This document shows positions 34,401 through 45,857 of a stretch of DNA of 64,000 nucleotides, one piece after another (the first letter of the stretch is position 1; each line of letters opens with the position of its first letter). Under the pieces are notes generated by a model that was not told the DNA's origin, ran no database searches, and saw nothing but the letters and a program-made list of their open reading frames with translations. A program made the position numbers and the translations under genes. Source of the stretch: Apoderus coryli (Eukaryota; Arthropoda; Insecta; Coleoptera; Attelabidae); contig OU452201.1 of assembly GCA_911728435.2 (NCBI GenBank), forward strand, positions 3,038,001 through 3,102,000. Reading direction: 5' to 3'.

Positions 34401-35882
34401 GCATTTCTCATTAACAAATGTAAAATTTGATGAATATAGTTATGGCACATCGTTTGTACAAATATAAAGAAAGAGAGAGGGGAGATTCAAGAGCGCGCTA
34501 TATTTTTTCCAAATGAAATGGCACTTTTAAAGATGTTTTTCATCCGTCAGCGAATCTTAGGCTGACCAGCACTTAATTATTATATAATTAATTGAAAAAT
34601 AGTGAGATATATAAAATAATACAAAAACACAGTCGTCTCCTATATTTATCTATTGGGAACGAACATAAAACCCAGTATTATAACCTCACATTTATTCATT
34701 TATGATCTGTTTCGTTTCAACGCACGTATTATACGTCCACATTTATACAGAGGACATACTCGTAACATACATAGAAAGACAAGGACAGAATGAAAAAGAT
34801 ATCGTAGCTAAATTTCGGAACTGTTCTCACTGAGATAGCAAAATGATTTATTGCAACTGTTTTGGATGAAAGCATAGAATGTTTTATTGGGAATTTGTGC
34901 TCAAATTTCGATATAGAAACTCGTAAATATATCAATAAGAGCTTAAACTGTTTGCATGGTATTGGAAAATAGTTGTTGTTGTTGTTGTTGCTTGACGACT
35001 ATTATTGGTTTCCATTGCCAAGACTAAACTTGATGAAGCGGCATGTTGAGCTGAAAGTACAATCACGTTTGTGATATTCTAAAAGCATATTTAGGTAAAG
35101 CACACTATTGTCAGCATAAATTCTCTTTGAATAATGGGATCATAAGCCTGGACAGAAGGATAACAACCCGCGGAGCTCACAATCCTTAATGAACTTGAGA
35201 AATCAAAGTGAATTGAGCTACAATTGTCTATTGTCACTGATTCACTCCACATAGAGTACTGAATAATCGTCACATTCTTTCCATCCCTGTATGTGGCCTA
35301 AAAACAAATCCATCTTTGAAAAAAGCTACAATTCGTTTAAAAAAACATCCAACTCGAGCGAAGAATTCAAGAGAAACTTGATGAGAGGCGTATTTATTGT
35401 ATAGCATGTAAATTAATGTCAGCGTTATGCAGCAGACATCAGTTGTTCACTGGACCAGTCTCATCAGCAGCTCTCACATTGTACCTCTTAGCTTTAAGGT
35501 TAGATGTACCTCTCGTTGTATATATAGAGGAAATAAATGGTTTTGTTTCTTGCATTATGGGTTAGATGTACACGGGCCAAGAATACACCCAAAGGTATTG
35601 TTTTCACGCGCCAGAGAGCTAGGTAGGAACAGCGGGAGAACTCAAGCGGATGGCAATTAGCTGGAGATGCGGTCGGCTATATAGAGAACTGCATTGGAAT
35701 ATAGGTACATGTATGTATGTGTGCATGTAGAGAAACGGTAGTTGGTTCGCCTTGCTTCTTCTAGGTCTTAGTTAAAATATAATGGTGTTTTGTAAAGTGC
35801 GAGTGTAATAAATATTATTTATATAGGGCGGACACAAACAGTTTAATAGATGATAAGATCACACCACTCTACTAAACATTTA
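34401..35882. other. Intergenic DNA, nothing recognised
   Basis: About 1.5 kb. It contains a (GTT)n microsatellite at about 34973-34991. No motif-bearing frame was found. Confidence 0.4.
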
Positions 35883-36280
35883 TTAATTTGTTGTGAACAA
35901 TGACTTCTTGCTTAGCACAGGAAATGGCGAAATTAGCTTGGTGGCTGTTCCATTAAGCTCTGAGAAGGCACTAGTTAAGAGAGAAGAATGAATGCTGAGT
36001 GGTATACATACAAAATATCCTTGAATATCAAACTTAACCTCTACGAATCCATTGTAAAGCTTCTTGTTTGTAATATATTTGACTAAAACCCTACTAAGCA
36101 AGGATTCATTCTAGCAAAATACCAAACTGAAATCTTTTTTGATCTGTGAGTGTATTTCAGAATATTTTTGGTACGTGTTTCGCCTCGTTTCAACAGTTTT
36201 CCTCTTCGAATGTAATTTTGACATTTTTTAAATATCATCATATCGTCTCTATAGAGGACGTCTGTTCTCCGTAGAAGATC
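35883..36280 (-). other. Unassigned coding-like segment in two frames
   Basis: On the minus strand a pyrimidine-rich acceptor (TTTTTTTCAG ending at 36281) is followed by an open stretch DLLRRTDVLYRDDMMIFKKC, QNYIRRGKLLKRGETRTKNI, to a stop after NPCLVGF. The neighbouring frame continues open from there: LSRVLVKYITNKKLYNGFVE, VKFDIQGYFVCIPLSIHSSL and onward to a stop at 35883. The two could be one broken exon joined by a single indel near 36090. I do not recognise the protein; it may be a decayed host exon or chance. Confidence 0.25.
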
Positions 36281-36875
36281 CTGAAAAAAATGAGCAGCTT
36301 TTAAACAACAGAACAATGTACTCCTACATTCCACAAAACAACAAATATTACCGTCCGAAAATAAAATTAGTACAATTGATTTAAAGTTTAAAGCAATAAA
36401 TTTTGCTCACGAGCATATAATTAGCTGGCTAGAATTATTATTATTTTCTATTCATCCAGCGTATATCAGTTAGCAAATATTGCTTATTACTCTATTAGCA
36501 CAATTTCCATACTTACTATATAGTCGTTTGTAATGTTGTTGTTCTCGGCAGACAATATTATACCGAGAGATGTTGTACATATTATCGGTATAAATGTGAT
36601 GAAATGTCAGCAATAGAGCCATCCATATTACAGACCACTAATATATATGTAGGTATATAGAGCAAGTGCAGCAATGCCCATGGTTAATTATTATATCCTA
36701 ACAATATAATATTCTGGCAAATTGGATAAGGTCCAGGGATTGTATTATACATATATTAGGATATATTACTGCTCCAATGCAGCACTATATCCACTTCAAT
36801 TATATATTATTATTTTTGCTTTGCTTTACCATATTTATATGCATTTAGTATGTTAAATAAAATAAATAGTTTTTT
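36281..36875. other. Intergenic AT-rich DNA
   Basis: AT-rich sequence leading to the palindrome; no feature recognised. Confidence 0.35.
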
Positions 36876-36936
36876 TATTTGAATAAAACGACGTCTACTC
36901 CACAAAATGATCTTTATATATACGTTGAAATTCTTA

Positions 36937-36984
36937 TTAGTTGCCAGACATGTTTCGGACTACACGTCCATCATCAGTGGCTAA
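36937..36984 (-). ncRNA. Hammerhead-like ribozyme motif, left arm
   Basis: Exact mirror of the motif at 37132-37179, read on the minus strand. It has the same CTGATGA core, GGAC/GTCC stem II and GAAAC-ATGT-C segment. Confidence 0.55.
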
Positions 36985-37131
36985 GGAACCTTGTATAATA
37001 TAGTTAAATGTGAGGGTTACACTTCATATGAAATTAACATAGAGATTTTATATTGGTTTTTGATTTGTCAAATCTATGTTAATTTCATATGAAGTGTAAC
37101 CCTCACATTTAACTATATTATACAAGGTTCC

Positions 37132-37179
37132 TTAGCCACTGATGATGGACGTGTAGTCCGAAACATGTCTGGCAACTAA
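37132..37179 (+). ncRNA. Hammerhead-like ribozyme motif, right arm
   Basis: The order fits a type I hammerhead: stem I 5' strand GCCA, core CTGATGA (37139-37145), stem II GGAC-GTGTA-GTCC, core GAAAC (37160-37164), minimal stem III AC-AT-GT, predicted cleavage after GTC at 37169, and stem I 3' strand TGGC. One extra T lies between CTGATGA and stem II, so catalytic activity is not certain. The second repeat family at 40.9 kb has the same extra base. Confidence 0.55.
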
Positions 37180-37299
37180 TAAGAATTTCAACGTATATAT
37201 AAAGATCATTTTGTGGAGTAGACGTCGTTTTATTCAAATAATAACATTCACTCCTCGATAGATGGATTACTTCAGAAAAAAAAAATAGTTTTTTTTGTT

Positions 37300-37805
37300 A
37301 TAATTACAGTCAAGCTGCGTTAAAAGCACTGAGGTCTTACACCTTCACGTCAAAGCTAGCATGGGAATGCAAACAGACCCTAAAGCAACTGGAAGCTCAG
37401 GGGAAAAAGATTACTCTGACATTGGTGCCAGGACATGAAGGCATAGAGGGGAACGAAGCGGCGGACCAACTTGCAAAAGAGGGCGCAAACACTCCGTTCT
37501 GCGGCCCGGAAGCCATCTTTGGCCTTCCAAAAAGCCATATGAAGGAAGAACTTCGGAGATGGGATAAGGAACAACTTAAGTTCTACTGGAGAAACACTCC
37601 AGGCCTAAGACAATCAAAAAGGTTTATCAAACTTACAAAGGCCAACGCAGGGAAGCTTATCCAACTGGAGAGAAGCGACCTAAGGCGAATTACAGGCCTT
37701 CTTACGGGACACCACCCAGTGAAGTACCATCTCAAAAAGATGAGCCTAACCGAGGACGACACTTGTCGGTTTTGCGAAGACGCAACAGAGACAACAGAAC
37801 ACGTG
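37300..37805 (+). pseudogene. Non-LTR RNase H and zinc-finger fragment
   Basis: The 3' portion of an I/R1-group non-LTR ORF2. It reads SQAALKALRSYTFTSKLAWE, then LTLVPGHEGIEGNEAADQLA, which is the RNase H block with its HxGIxGNExAD signature, then KEGANTPFCGPEAIFGLPKS. A C-terminal CRFCEDATETTEHV, the start of a CCHC-type finger, follows. The frame is open but cut at both sides: the preceding RNase H acidic positions are altered or missing (the usual DSQ is YSQ) and the last His/Cys residues are lost at about 37805. There it abuts a tandem repeat. Reverse transcriptase and endonuclease are absent. Confidence 0.88.
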
Positions 37806-38682
37806 AGTTTGGTGGAAATTAAGATACAAAATTTTTTTGCCAAAATTTGTGACAAATTCTATAGCAAAATTGACGATTTTTGACGGATCAGAGATTTTCC
37901 TGAAAATTTATACGTTTATAGAGTTTGATGTGCTGATTAAAAATATACATATAATGTCGGGGGTAGGATCAATGTTTACAGCAGGAGGGACCCTCAAAGG
38001 TACTCAAAACCACAAAGTTGTACTAAATTTTCAATTTGAAAATCATAAAAAAATAATCAGTCCTGTCGCACGCCCGAGCTTTGGATATATATCCATCGGA
38101 CATCTATTGTCAAACTATCAGGGTGTATACGAGATCGAAATGGGCTATAGTAATCCCAGGATAGATAACCAAGTAGGGGTCTGCATATACCTGTTTTGGG
38201 ATGTATTGGGGAGCCTATTCCTGCTACACTAACAACTTTTTCTCAACAAATAACACTTTTTCTCCATCAGTATGTTTACATGAACAAATATGGTGAGTTT
38301 GGTGGAAATTGAGATACAAAAATTTTTTGCCAAAATTTGTGACAAATTCTATAGAAAAATTGACAATTTTGAACGGATCATAGATTTTCCTGAAAATTTG
38401 TACGTTTATAGAGTTTGATGTGCTGATTAAAAATATACATATAATGTGAAGGGCAGGATCAATATTTACAGCAGGAGGGACCCTCAAACGTACTCAAAAC
38501 ACAAACTTATACTAAAGTCTCATTTTGAAAAATTATCAGTCCTGCTGCGCGCCTGAGCTTTGGATATGTCCATCGGACATCTATTCTAAAACCATCAGAG
38601 TGGCATTGGGTCGAGTAACCCCAGTATAGGTCACCAAGTTTGGGTCTGCATATATCAACTTTTTCTCAACAAATGTTCCCCC
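37803..38682 (+). repeat. Tandem duplication, 490-bp unit
   Basis: Two direct copies of a unit that starts GTGAGTTTGGTGGAAATT at 37803 and again at 38293, a period of 490 bases. They share long blocks, for example TTTATAGAGTTTGATGTGCT and GCAGGAGGGACCCTCAAA, and differ by substitutions and a deletion of about 80 bases near the end of the second copy. The 131-codon frame in the first copy (37837-38232) is not kept in the second, so it is probably not a gene. The unit begins exactly at the broken end of the RNase H fragment. Confidence 0.85.
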
Positions 38683-38784
38683 ATACTACTGTCACTTAAT
38701 TGTTTATATAATAGATAGACATCGTCGAATTGAAGAATTAGATTTTGAATTACTTTTCTTAATACCATTTTGTGTCGCACCAAA

Positions 38785-38945
38785 ACTTTCAAACTACTTA
38801 ACTGGTGAAATTTTAAACGCAATTTCAAAAAAATAGCAAGAGTAACCTATCGCTGTAAAGCTAAATTCTTTAAAATGATGTTATCACTCGACCTCTACTG
38901 CTATTTGTAAATTTGGCGGTTGTGTCCACCTCTATCACAGGTCTA
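38785..38945 (+). repeat. Dispersed repeat, copy 2
   Basis: Partner of 6810-6965: GGTGAAATTTTAAACGCAA, TATCACTCGACCTCTACTGC and GGCGGTTGTGTCCACC appear in the same order. Non-coding. Confidence 0.6.
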
Positions 38946-40630
38946 AAGCGATTTCAACATAAAATCCTAGAGGATGTGACGCATTTTTTTCTCCTCTCCT
39001 AGAGAAACATTATAAAGTAGAGCTTTATCAAGAACTCTAATTGTGATTGAATGAAAAGCTATCGTTTCGTATAATAAGCATTGTGCATTCCACTAAACGA
39101 GAATTACTATGCATGATTTTCTTCAATGCTTTTTCTATTTTTCATATGCGCCATTGTAATTTTCTTCTAAACATTCTTTGTGCAGGCAAAACTCCTATAC
39201 ATATCCATGTCAATGGTGGATGATGCACTAGTAGTTTAGTTGGTGAAAAGGAAAACGGATGGTGGTTTTGTATATGTCAAGCAAAGCTCTGTTGTACTTT
39301 GTGTTTCATGTGGGTGACTTTCGAAAGAGATGTGAGAGAGGACGGCATATAGCATTGAAAACCTCCCCAAGCGTTAAATTTCACACAGTAGTAACTTACA
39401 TCCTGTTTTTCTCATCATATTATGTAGAATCAGACATGTACAGATAGAAAAACATTGGAAAAGGGATAATGCGGTAGAGAGCCCGCTACATGAGACCCTG
39501 CATCAAATGAAACTTACGCAACTGTTTCTATTTTGGACTTTGCCAACATTTACTGTTTTTCGACGTTGAATATCAACACAAATGTCGATCAATTAACCAA
39601 CTTTCAGCCCCTGTCAAACGCTGGTATAACAAGTTTTGGCATGGATGTCAATCTCTCACTAGTTCTCTCAGTAGTCGTGCCTGATTGATGATTTTATCAT
39701 CTCATACTGTAAGAGCATACATAAAATATTGAATGAACATTTATTTAGCCTGGCAGCACGCCACTTTTTTAAATAACCATATCTGCCACAAATTGTGAAA
39801 AACTAAATATCGATAATTTTTATTTTAAAGAAGTAGTCCATTCTTAAGTGGAGTGAATGTATTGTAAATAGGACTCACTAGATTGCTATACTAGAACAGT
39901 ATCTACTGGATTTGTAAAAATATTGCTACGTGCTATTTCTGTTTCAAAACCTTATGCCAAAGAAAACAGCAACAAAAAATCAGTCTCTGTCTCGCATTTC
40001 AACACGTTATTGGAATAAATTTGTTTTCCTGATGTGAAACAAATCGTACACACTAGTGGAAAACGGGCAATTCGATTTCGTATAAAGTTCTATGTGTATA
40101 AAAGTGTGTATACGTAATATGGTTTACTATAATAATATATCCAAAACAGTCAAGTCGTAGAAAACTAGTTTCATGTAAAGAGTTTTTCAAATTTAAATTG
40201 GAATTGAAGCATTGATACATTTTTAGGTTTATACAGACAGGCTCTATCTTCCTCAATTGCAAACAGCCAGTAAGAGTCATGGTTTCATGTTTCGATTACT
40301 GTTTAGATGTAAACGAAACGTTGGCTAGAGTTTAGGTATTTTATTTTTCGCATTGAAGCAAATCCCAGCGAAACGTCAATATTATTTGGTCAAATACAGC
40401 CAAATTTACAAAAGTTGGTATCTTAAATCGGAAAAATTTACACGGAGGATGTTTAAACTAACAAGTAATTATAATTGTCAATAATATGGACAAATTGTTT
40501 ACGGTGCATCAGGAAATAATTTCGCAACAGAACAATTCAAATATTTTATACCAAGAATTAGAATCTAAATCATCTAAATCATCTTAATGTACAGTAAATT
40601 ATTATTAAATTCTTTGAAGCAATTTTTTTT
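38946..40630. other. Intergenic DNA, nothing recognised
   Basis: About 1.7 kb without a supported gene; short frames (39259-39447, 40053-40280) have no motif. Confidence 0.35.
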
Positions 40631-41044
40631 CTCTGACAAATAAAAGTCGAATTTCCACAACAAAAATAAATATAATAGAAATTTATAAATTATCCAAACA
40701 TGTTTCGAAACTTACACCAGTTCCTTCATTAGTGGCGATAAGAAAAACTTAGAAAATCAATGTTCTATAAATAAATTTCATTTAAGTCAATTTTATGAAA
40801 AAAATATATATTTTTCGATTGAACCAACATCGAATTAATTCAATAAAATTATTACCATTATGATCTATAAAAAGATATGTAATAAACCCAATAATGTTAG
40901 TTTTTTCTTGATTTAATCAATCGTAAGTTTCTGTTATCGCCACTGATGATGGAACTGGTGTAACTCCGAAACATGTTCCGATAATTTATAAATTTCTATT
41001 AAATTTATGTTTGTGGAGATTCGACTATTATTTGTCACTGAAAA
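40631..41044. repeat. Diverged palindrome with hammerhead-like motifs
   Basis: Left arm 40631-40745 and right arm about 40929-41044 are imperfect reverse complements (on the order of nine bases in ten by eye), with a spacer of about 180 AT-rich bases. The right arm keeps an intact hammerhead-like core. In the left arm, read on the minus strand at 40689-40743, CTGATGA is mutated to CTAATGA. The layout matches the younger palindrome at 36.9 kb. Confidence 0.82.
40934..40984 (+). ncRNA. Hammerhead-like ribozyme motif
   Basis: Stem I can form from TTATCG (40934-40939) and CGATAA (40979-40984), six perfect pairs. The core is CTGATGA at 40943-40949 and GAAAC at 40968-40972, with a short GGA/TCC stem II, the ACATGT minimal stem III, and predicted cleavage after T at 40977. 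It shares the extra T after CTGATGA with the motif at 37.1 kb. Confidence 0.55.
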
Positions 41045-41221
41045 TATACAACTCCACTTAACGATGGATTACTTTTTCAAATTACTTTGAAGCGATGATC
41101 TCAATTTGAGTATCTCCAATTTTTTTTCGTATATTTAGCTTCTCCTGCCAAAAGCATATTGTCTAAAAAGGAATCGTGCAGACACCCTCCTGTATGATTC
41201 TGAAAGTTCAACATGCACAAC
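40979..41221 (+). repeat. 243-bp direct repeat, copy 1
   Basis: Runs from CGATAATTTATAAATTTC, just after the predicted hammerhead cleavage site, to ATGCACAAC. It recurs at 42183-42425, 1204 bases downstream, with few differences. Confidence 0.9.
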
Positions 41222-42182
41222 CATGTCACATCTTTGGTTCTTGTAAAGGGGCTAGATGTATTCTAATTTTATTAAAAAATGTCTTCTGCGATCTTTAATC
41301 TAACAGGACTCGCTTGGCTAGTTCTCGATACGTCCCTGGGTCCCTCCTAGTATCATGTTTTCAGACCGAAGCCATTCAAAAGGCTACAATCCTACTAACA
41401 AGTGGCTGGGTTTATTTAAGAAACACAACAGTTTAAAAGCTAAGTAGAAATGAAACGAAGTGAATCGAATAAAACTTAATTACTATTTATTATAAAAATG
41501 TACAAACTTTTAATAATGGAAAATGCAAATTAAATCAATGACTTTTTAAAAAATAACAAAAGATACAAAAGAGGAATTTACATACACTATACGCAATAAA
41601 ATTTTGTTGGTACTTACATTAGAAATTTTAACATCTTGGAGTCACTCAAATGGATCGTCTTCAAAGGAGTATAAGTTATGTTATGCGCGCGATCAAAAAC
41701 TCTTATTTCTTTACTCTTCGATGAACGGTCGAGAATCCGTTTTCCTAACGTCTAACTCTTACTTAAGAAAAACATCCCGAACTTCGCGCGTATCAGGACG
41801 TCCGTTTCCTTCGACTGTCCCGTCCGAACTCCCCTCTTTTTTGTTTGTGTCAATTTTTCATTTAATTCTTTTCCCCCTTTCATTAATTTGTTTTATATTT
41901 TTCTACTTTTTTATTGGTACACGCTATTTACTTTTTTCCTACCTAATTACCGATGCTGCTCCTATTTTGCTTCGACCGCAAAAACAAAGTCCAAGCACCT
42001 CGAGTGAAAATAGCGACTGTCAGTAATTTTTGTAAAATGTAAATTATGTATTCCAAAAGGAAGTTTTGTCTAAAATTACTCTCGTTGGAAATAAAAAAAC
42101 GTAAGGTGATGTAACAGGAAGTATCTTCTCTAATGGAAAAATGAATGTATATCTTTATTAATAAGTAAATTAATTTATGTTT
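41222..42182. other. Segment between the two direct repeats
   Basis: About 960 bases with a 140-codon plus-strand frame (41604-42026) that I do not recognise; its C-rich and T-rich stretches give a low-complexity Ser/Leu/Phe protein. Together with one flanking repeat it forms a 1204-base unit that may be a non-autonomous retroelement or a tandem duplication. Confidence 0.4.
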
Positions 42183-42425
42183 CGATAATTTATAAATTTC
42201 TATTCAATTTATGTTAGTGGAGATTCGACTATTATTTGTCACTGAAAATATACAATTCCACTTAAGGATGGATTACTTTTTCAATTTACTTTGAAGCGAT
42301 GATCTCAATTTGAGTATCTCCAATTTTTTTTCGTATATTTAGCTTCTCCTGCCCAAATCATATTGTCTAAAAAGGAATCGTGCAGAAACCCTCCTGTATG
42401 ATTCTGAAAGTTCAACATGCACAAC
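42183..42425 (+). repeat. 243-bp direct repeat, copy 2
   Basis: Second copy of 40979-41221. The hammerhead motif that precedes the first copy is absent here; the similarity begins at essentially the predicted cleavage position. Confidence 0.9.
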
Positions 42426-44046
42426 AAATAATATAAATTTGTGTAATATAGCAGCAACTTTAACAGTAACGAACGTTGAAAGGCGGACTATTATAGCTAA
42501 AATTCTATTTTCCCTATATGTGGTGCATTAAACGCCCCTTCGTATAATATAAAAGAGCTTTTGCACCACAGAGCTTCGATAAAGCGAATATAACAATAAT
42601 AATATAAAGTTCCAGGTGTGCGCTTTGCGGTTTTGCTCTATTTAAATTTTACTAAACTGGATAAATTGTCTACTGTATGTATATGTGCGTAATATGCATT
42701 TAGAAAGTTCTACTTCTGTTTCAGTTGTTTTTATTTTGTTCTACGAAATATTCATGTTGCCTTTTTCAGTTATTTCCATAGGCATGATGGTTTCCCCAAA
42801 CTTTGCAATAGAAGCGTCGATATTAAAAGCGTTTTTGCTGCATATATGCTTTCGCCTTGTCAGCTATTCTCTGTCACAGACTGCTCCTGAATAAAATTGC
42901 TCACATTGGGTATCACCTCATTGTGCCCAAATGCGTATTAGACATTTTATCTGTGTGAACTTCGGTTTGGTATTAAATATGAGTGAATTAAGTATTCACT
43001 TCAATCGAGGCAACTCACTTTTAACGGATGATTTTAGATTTCCATGTGAATATCTCCGTACGCCGGCCACTATTTATATTGTGAGCCAATAATTGTTCAT
43101 AGAAAGTTGCTTTATTGTTTTTCAAAATATTCGCCGGGCATCTTTTGGAGTTTTCGTCAAATTGTGTAGGATCCAGCGAGAGCAAACCTTCCTCATAGCT
43201 AAATGTTCATGCTCAATCTCACAATAGGTTTATTTAGGCTCTTGCGATATCAGCTCAAAATATAAATAGTTGCCCTCGTAGCTGTCTGCCCATCACTAAA
43301 ATGCCCCAAGCAATCAAATGAAATGGTATCTATAAATTCAGATAGAAACAAGTTGGAACATAATAGATTTGGTGGTGACAAATGTTTCATTTATAGCAAG
43401 CGCCATTTTCAACAACTCTACAGAAATTTTGTTACCAGTTTGAATTGTTTTCAAAACAAATTGCATTGAAATTTAATTAGACAAATGCCGCGTATTCGTC
43501 TACTAGAAACTGTTTTCTTTTCAAACACCAACAGTCAGACATTGAAAGTAGATCAAAACAAAACAAACAATGGAATTTCACTTTGCTGCATGTTTATTTT
43601 ATACAATTACATTTAAGAAATAAATGGAATTTGATGAGAATTCTAATAAGACTCCCAACGCGTATAATATCACTTGTTGACAGGGCTGCATTTGTAAACA
43701 TACTTGTAACAGTAATAATTATAATTAAAAACTAAACTTCTCAAGTACCTAATAGTTTAGAAATTTAGATTAATTTTATAATATATACTTACTGGGTGTT
43801 TTATAATATATACTCGATACACATTTTTTACACAAACGTGAAATGTGCGAAATGCGTTACTTTTTTACAGTTTGGAGAATTTTGAAAGACAATTTTTCTA
43901 GCATTTTTTAATTTTGCAATTATAATGTTAACGTTTAATTAGTGAAAAAAATTAAGGGGACAAACACAGCCACTACCCCTTCAAAATCTTCACCAATTAT
44001 GAATTAAAAAAAAATTATCACAAAACCTAGCTTATTATGAGTAGAA
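42426..44046. other. Intergenic DNA, nothing recognised
   Basis: About 1.6 kb of AT-rich DNA with only short motif-free frames. Confidence 0.35.
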
Positions 44047-45857
44047 AATGCAGCTTTCAACTTTTTTTGAGCATTTGGAGTCGCTGCAGTGTCTTTATAA
44101 TGAGAAAGTTATATTTGTTGGCGACTTCAATATCTGGAACGCGTGCAGGGTGGCTTAATGAGGGATCCTGCTTGTTTCTGGTCATTTTTTCATGCAAAAA
44201 ATAATACTACAAGAATGCCTAGCGTCATGTCATTCAATGATGAGCAATACAGCGAGCCACAGGCTATAGTGCAGTGCTTTGCTGAGTTTTTTAATAGCGT
44301 ATTTCAGAAGCCCAGTGAATCTGATGTCAGTACTGTGAATAATTTCTCTTATTCCACGATTTCTGTGTCGAATATTACTGAAACTGAAATAATTGATTCT
44401 TGTAAAAAATTGAAAAACAAGTTTACGGCCGGACCTGATGGGTTGCCATCGTTTTCAATAAAGGATTGCGTGGGAATCTTGGCGAGTCCACTAGTAACAA
44501 TATTTAATAGGGCTCTCAACGAAGGCAAGTTTCCAGATCGGTGGCGAGAGGCAAGAGTTGTGCCTGTTTATAAAGCAGGCGACAGATCGCTCATCAATAA
44601 CTATCGACCGATTTCTATATTATCCAATTTCTCTAAATTATTTGAAGCTGTGCTGTATAACAGAATATGTAATTCCGTACATGGGCAAGTTTCCCTTAAT
44701 CAGCATGGGTTTTTCACCGGGAGGTCCACTGCCACTAACCTTGCAATTTTTACTCAGCAAGTGAACGAGGTTGTTGATGGTGGTGGGCAATTTGATGTGT
44801 TGTATACAGACTTTGCTAAAGCATTTGATCGTTTGGATCACCGAATACTTGTTCAAAAGCTCGATCGATTCAGATTTGATGATGGTTTGAAGTCGTTAAT
44901 TACTTCATATCTTCAGAACAGACTTCAATATGTATATTATAACGGCTATAGGTCAGAGAGGTATTGGGCTTCCTCAGGCGTTCCGCAGAGATCCAATTTG
45001 GGTCCACTGCTTTTTTCTATTTTTATAAATGATCTAAATGATTGTCTGTGTGTAAAACTGCTTTTTTTTTGCCGACGATCTTAAATTGTTCGCCCCTATT
45101 ACTTCTCATGTAGACTGTCTTCGGTTGCAGGACGATCTGAGAGCTGTGGAACATTGGTGTAACGTTAATAATCTATCGCTCAACGAGAATAAATGCAAAT
45201 GTATGACATTCACTAGAAGGAAGAATATTATAAGTTTTCGCTACACGGTTGGTGGGACCGCACTAGCTAGGTGTCTGACTGCTGCTGACCTGGGCGTGCT
45301 TTTCGACTCTAGTCTATCATTTGTGCCTCATGTGGCTGCTGGGACTGGTGAAGCTGTGAGATCCTACGGTTTTATCGTGAGAAGCTGTAGGAGTTTTCAT
45401 AGCATTGATGCGTTGAAAGTTCTGTATAACTCTTTTGTGCGTTCGAAGCTCGAATATTGCTCCTTGATTTGGTACCCGATCTATCAGATTCATGTGCGGA
45501 ATGTTGAGAATGTCCAAAGAAAGTTTTTGAAATACCTTTCATTTAAGGCAGTATATGTCATGTGTAATAATTTTAATTTGATTTGCGCTGACTGTGACAT
45601 TTTTAATTGTTCAAGGGAAGCACTTAGGAGGGCTGCTCTGACTGTTTGTGCGTCGTAGTTTCTCTTTTTGTTCTTGTTAATTGTTTAATTAGTGTAGATC
45701 AATCATGTTTTACTTTTAATGGATTGCTTATTGTGTTATGTATAATATTTTGTTTTTTTTTTTTTTGTGGAATTACCTATTGTATTATAATTTTGCTCTG
45801 TTAAGGGAGAAATCTGTTGAGCAATAAAGGCTATTATTATTATATTATTATTATTAA
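44047..45857 (+). mobile_element. LINE copy L with internal deletion (second family)
   Basis: Plus-strand LINE. A scrap of endonuclease (QLSTFFEHLESLQCLYNEKV, then IFVGDFNI, the catalytic GDFN box) is joined by a deletion to LMRDPACFWSFFHAKNNTTR, just before the RT. ORF 44143-45084 is open from there through KLKNKFTAGPDGLPSFSIKD, NNYRPISILSNFSKLFEAVL, QFDVLYTDFAKAFDRLDHRI and RYWASSGVPQRSNLGPLLFS (family PQGS). One extra T in a run at about 45064-45072 then shifts the frame inside LLFFADD. The frame 45086-45658 continues KLFAP-like to LKYLSFKA and jumps to VYVMCNNFNLI, a second deletion of about 250 bases compared with copy D. The 3' end has CTGTTGAGCAATAAAGGCT and (ATT)n. Same family as nested copy D. 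Confidence 0.92.

Larger units (their letters stand above)
36876..37240. repeat. Perfect palindrome, 168-bp arms, Penelope-like
   Basis: Left arm 36876-37043 and right arm 37073-37240 are exact reverse complements over 168 bases, with a 29-base spacer. Each arm carries a hammerhead-ribozyme-like motif (see separate entries). The outer part TTTGTGGAGTAGACGTCG, and the GATGGATTAC just outside, resemble the region beside the second palindrome at 40.6-41.0 kb, so both come from one repeat superfamily. Hammerhead motifs of this short-stem-III form are known from Penelope-like retroelements and their non-autonomous relatives. No Penelope RT or GIY-YIG domain occurs in the window. Confidence 0.9.

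Noticed and set aside
37837..38232. 131-codon open frame in the first tandem unit
   Set aside because: The homologous second unit does not keep the frame, so coding is unlikely.
41604..42026. 140-codon plus-strand open frame between the two 243-base direct repeats
   Set aside because: Low-complexity Ser/Leu/Phe composition and no motif; reported only as the content of the interval.
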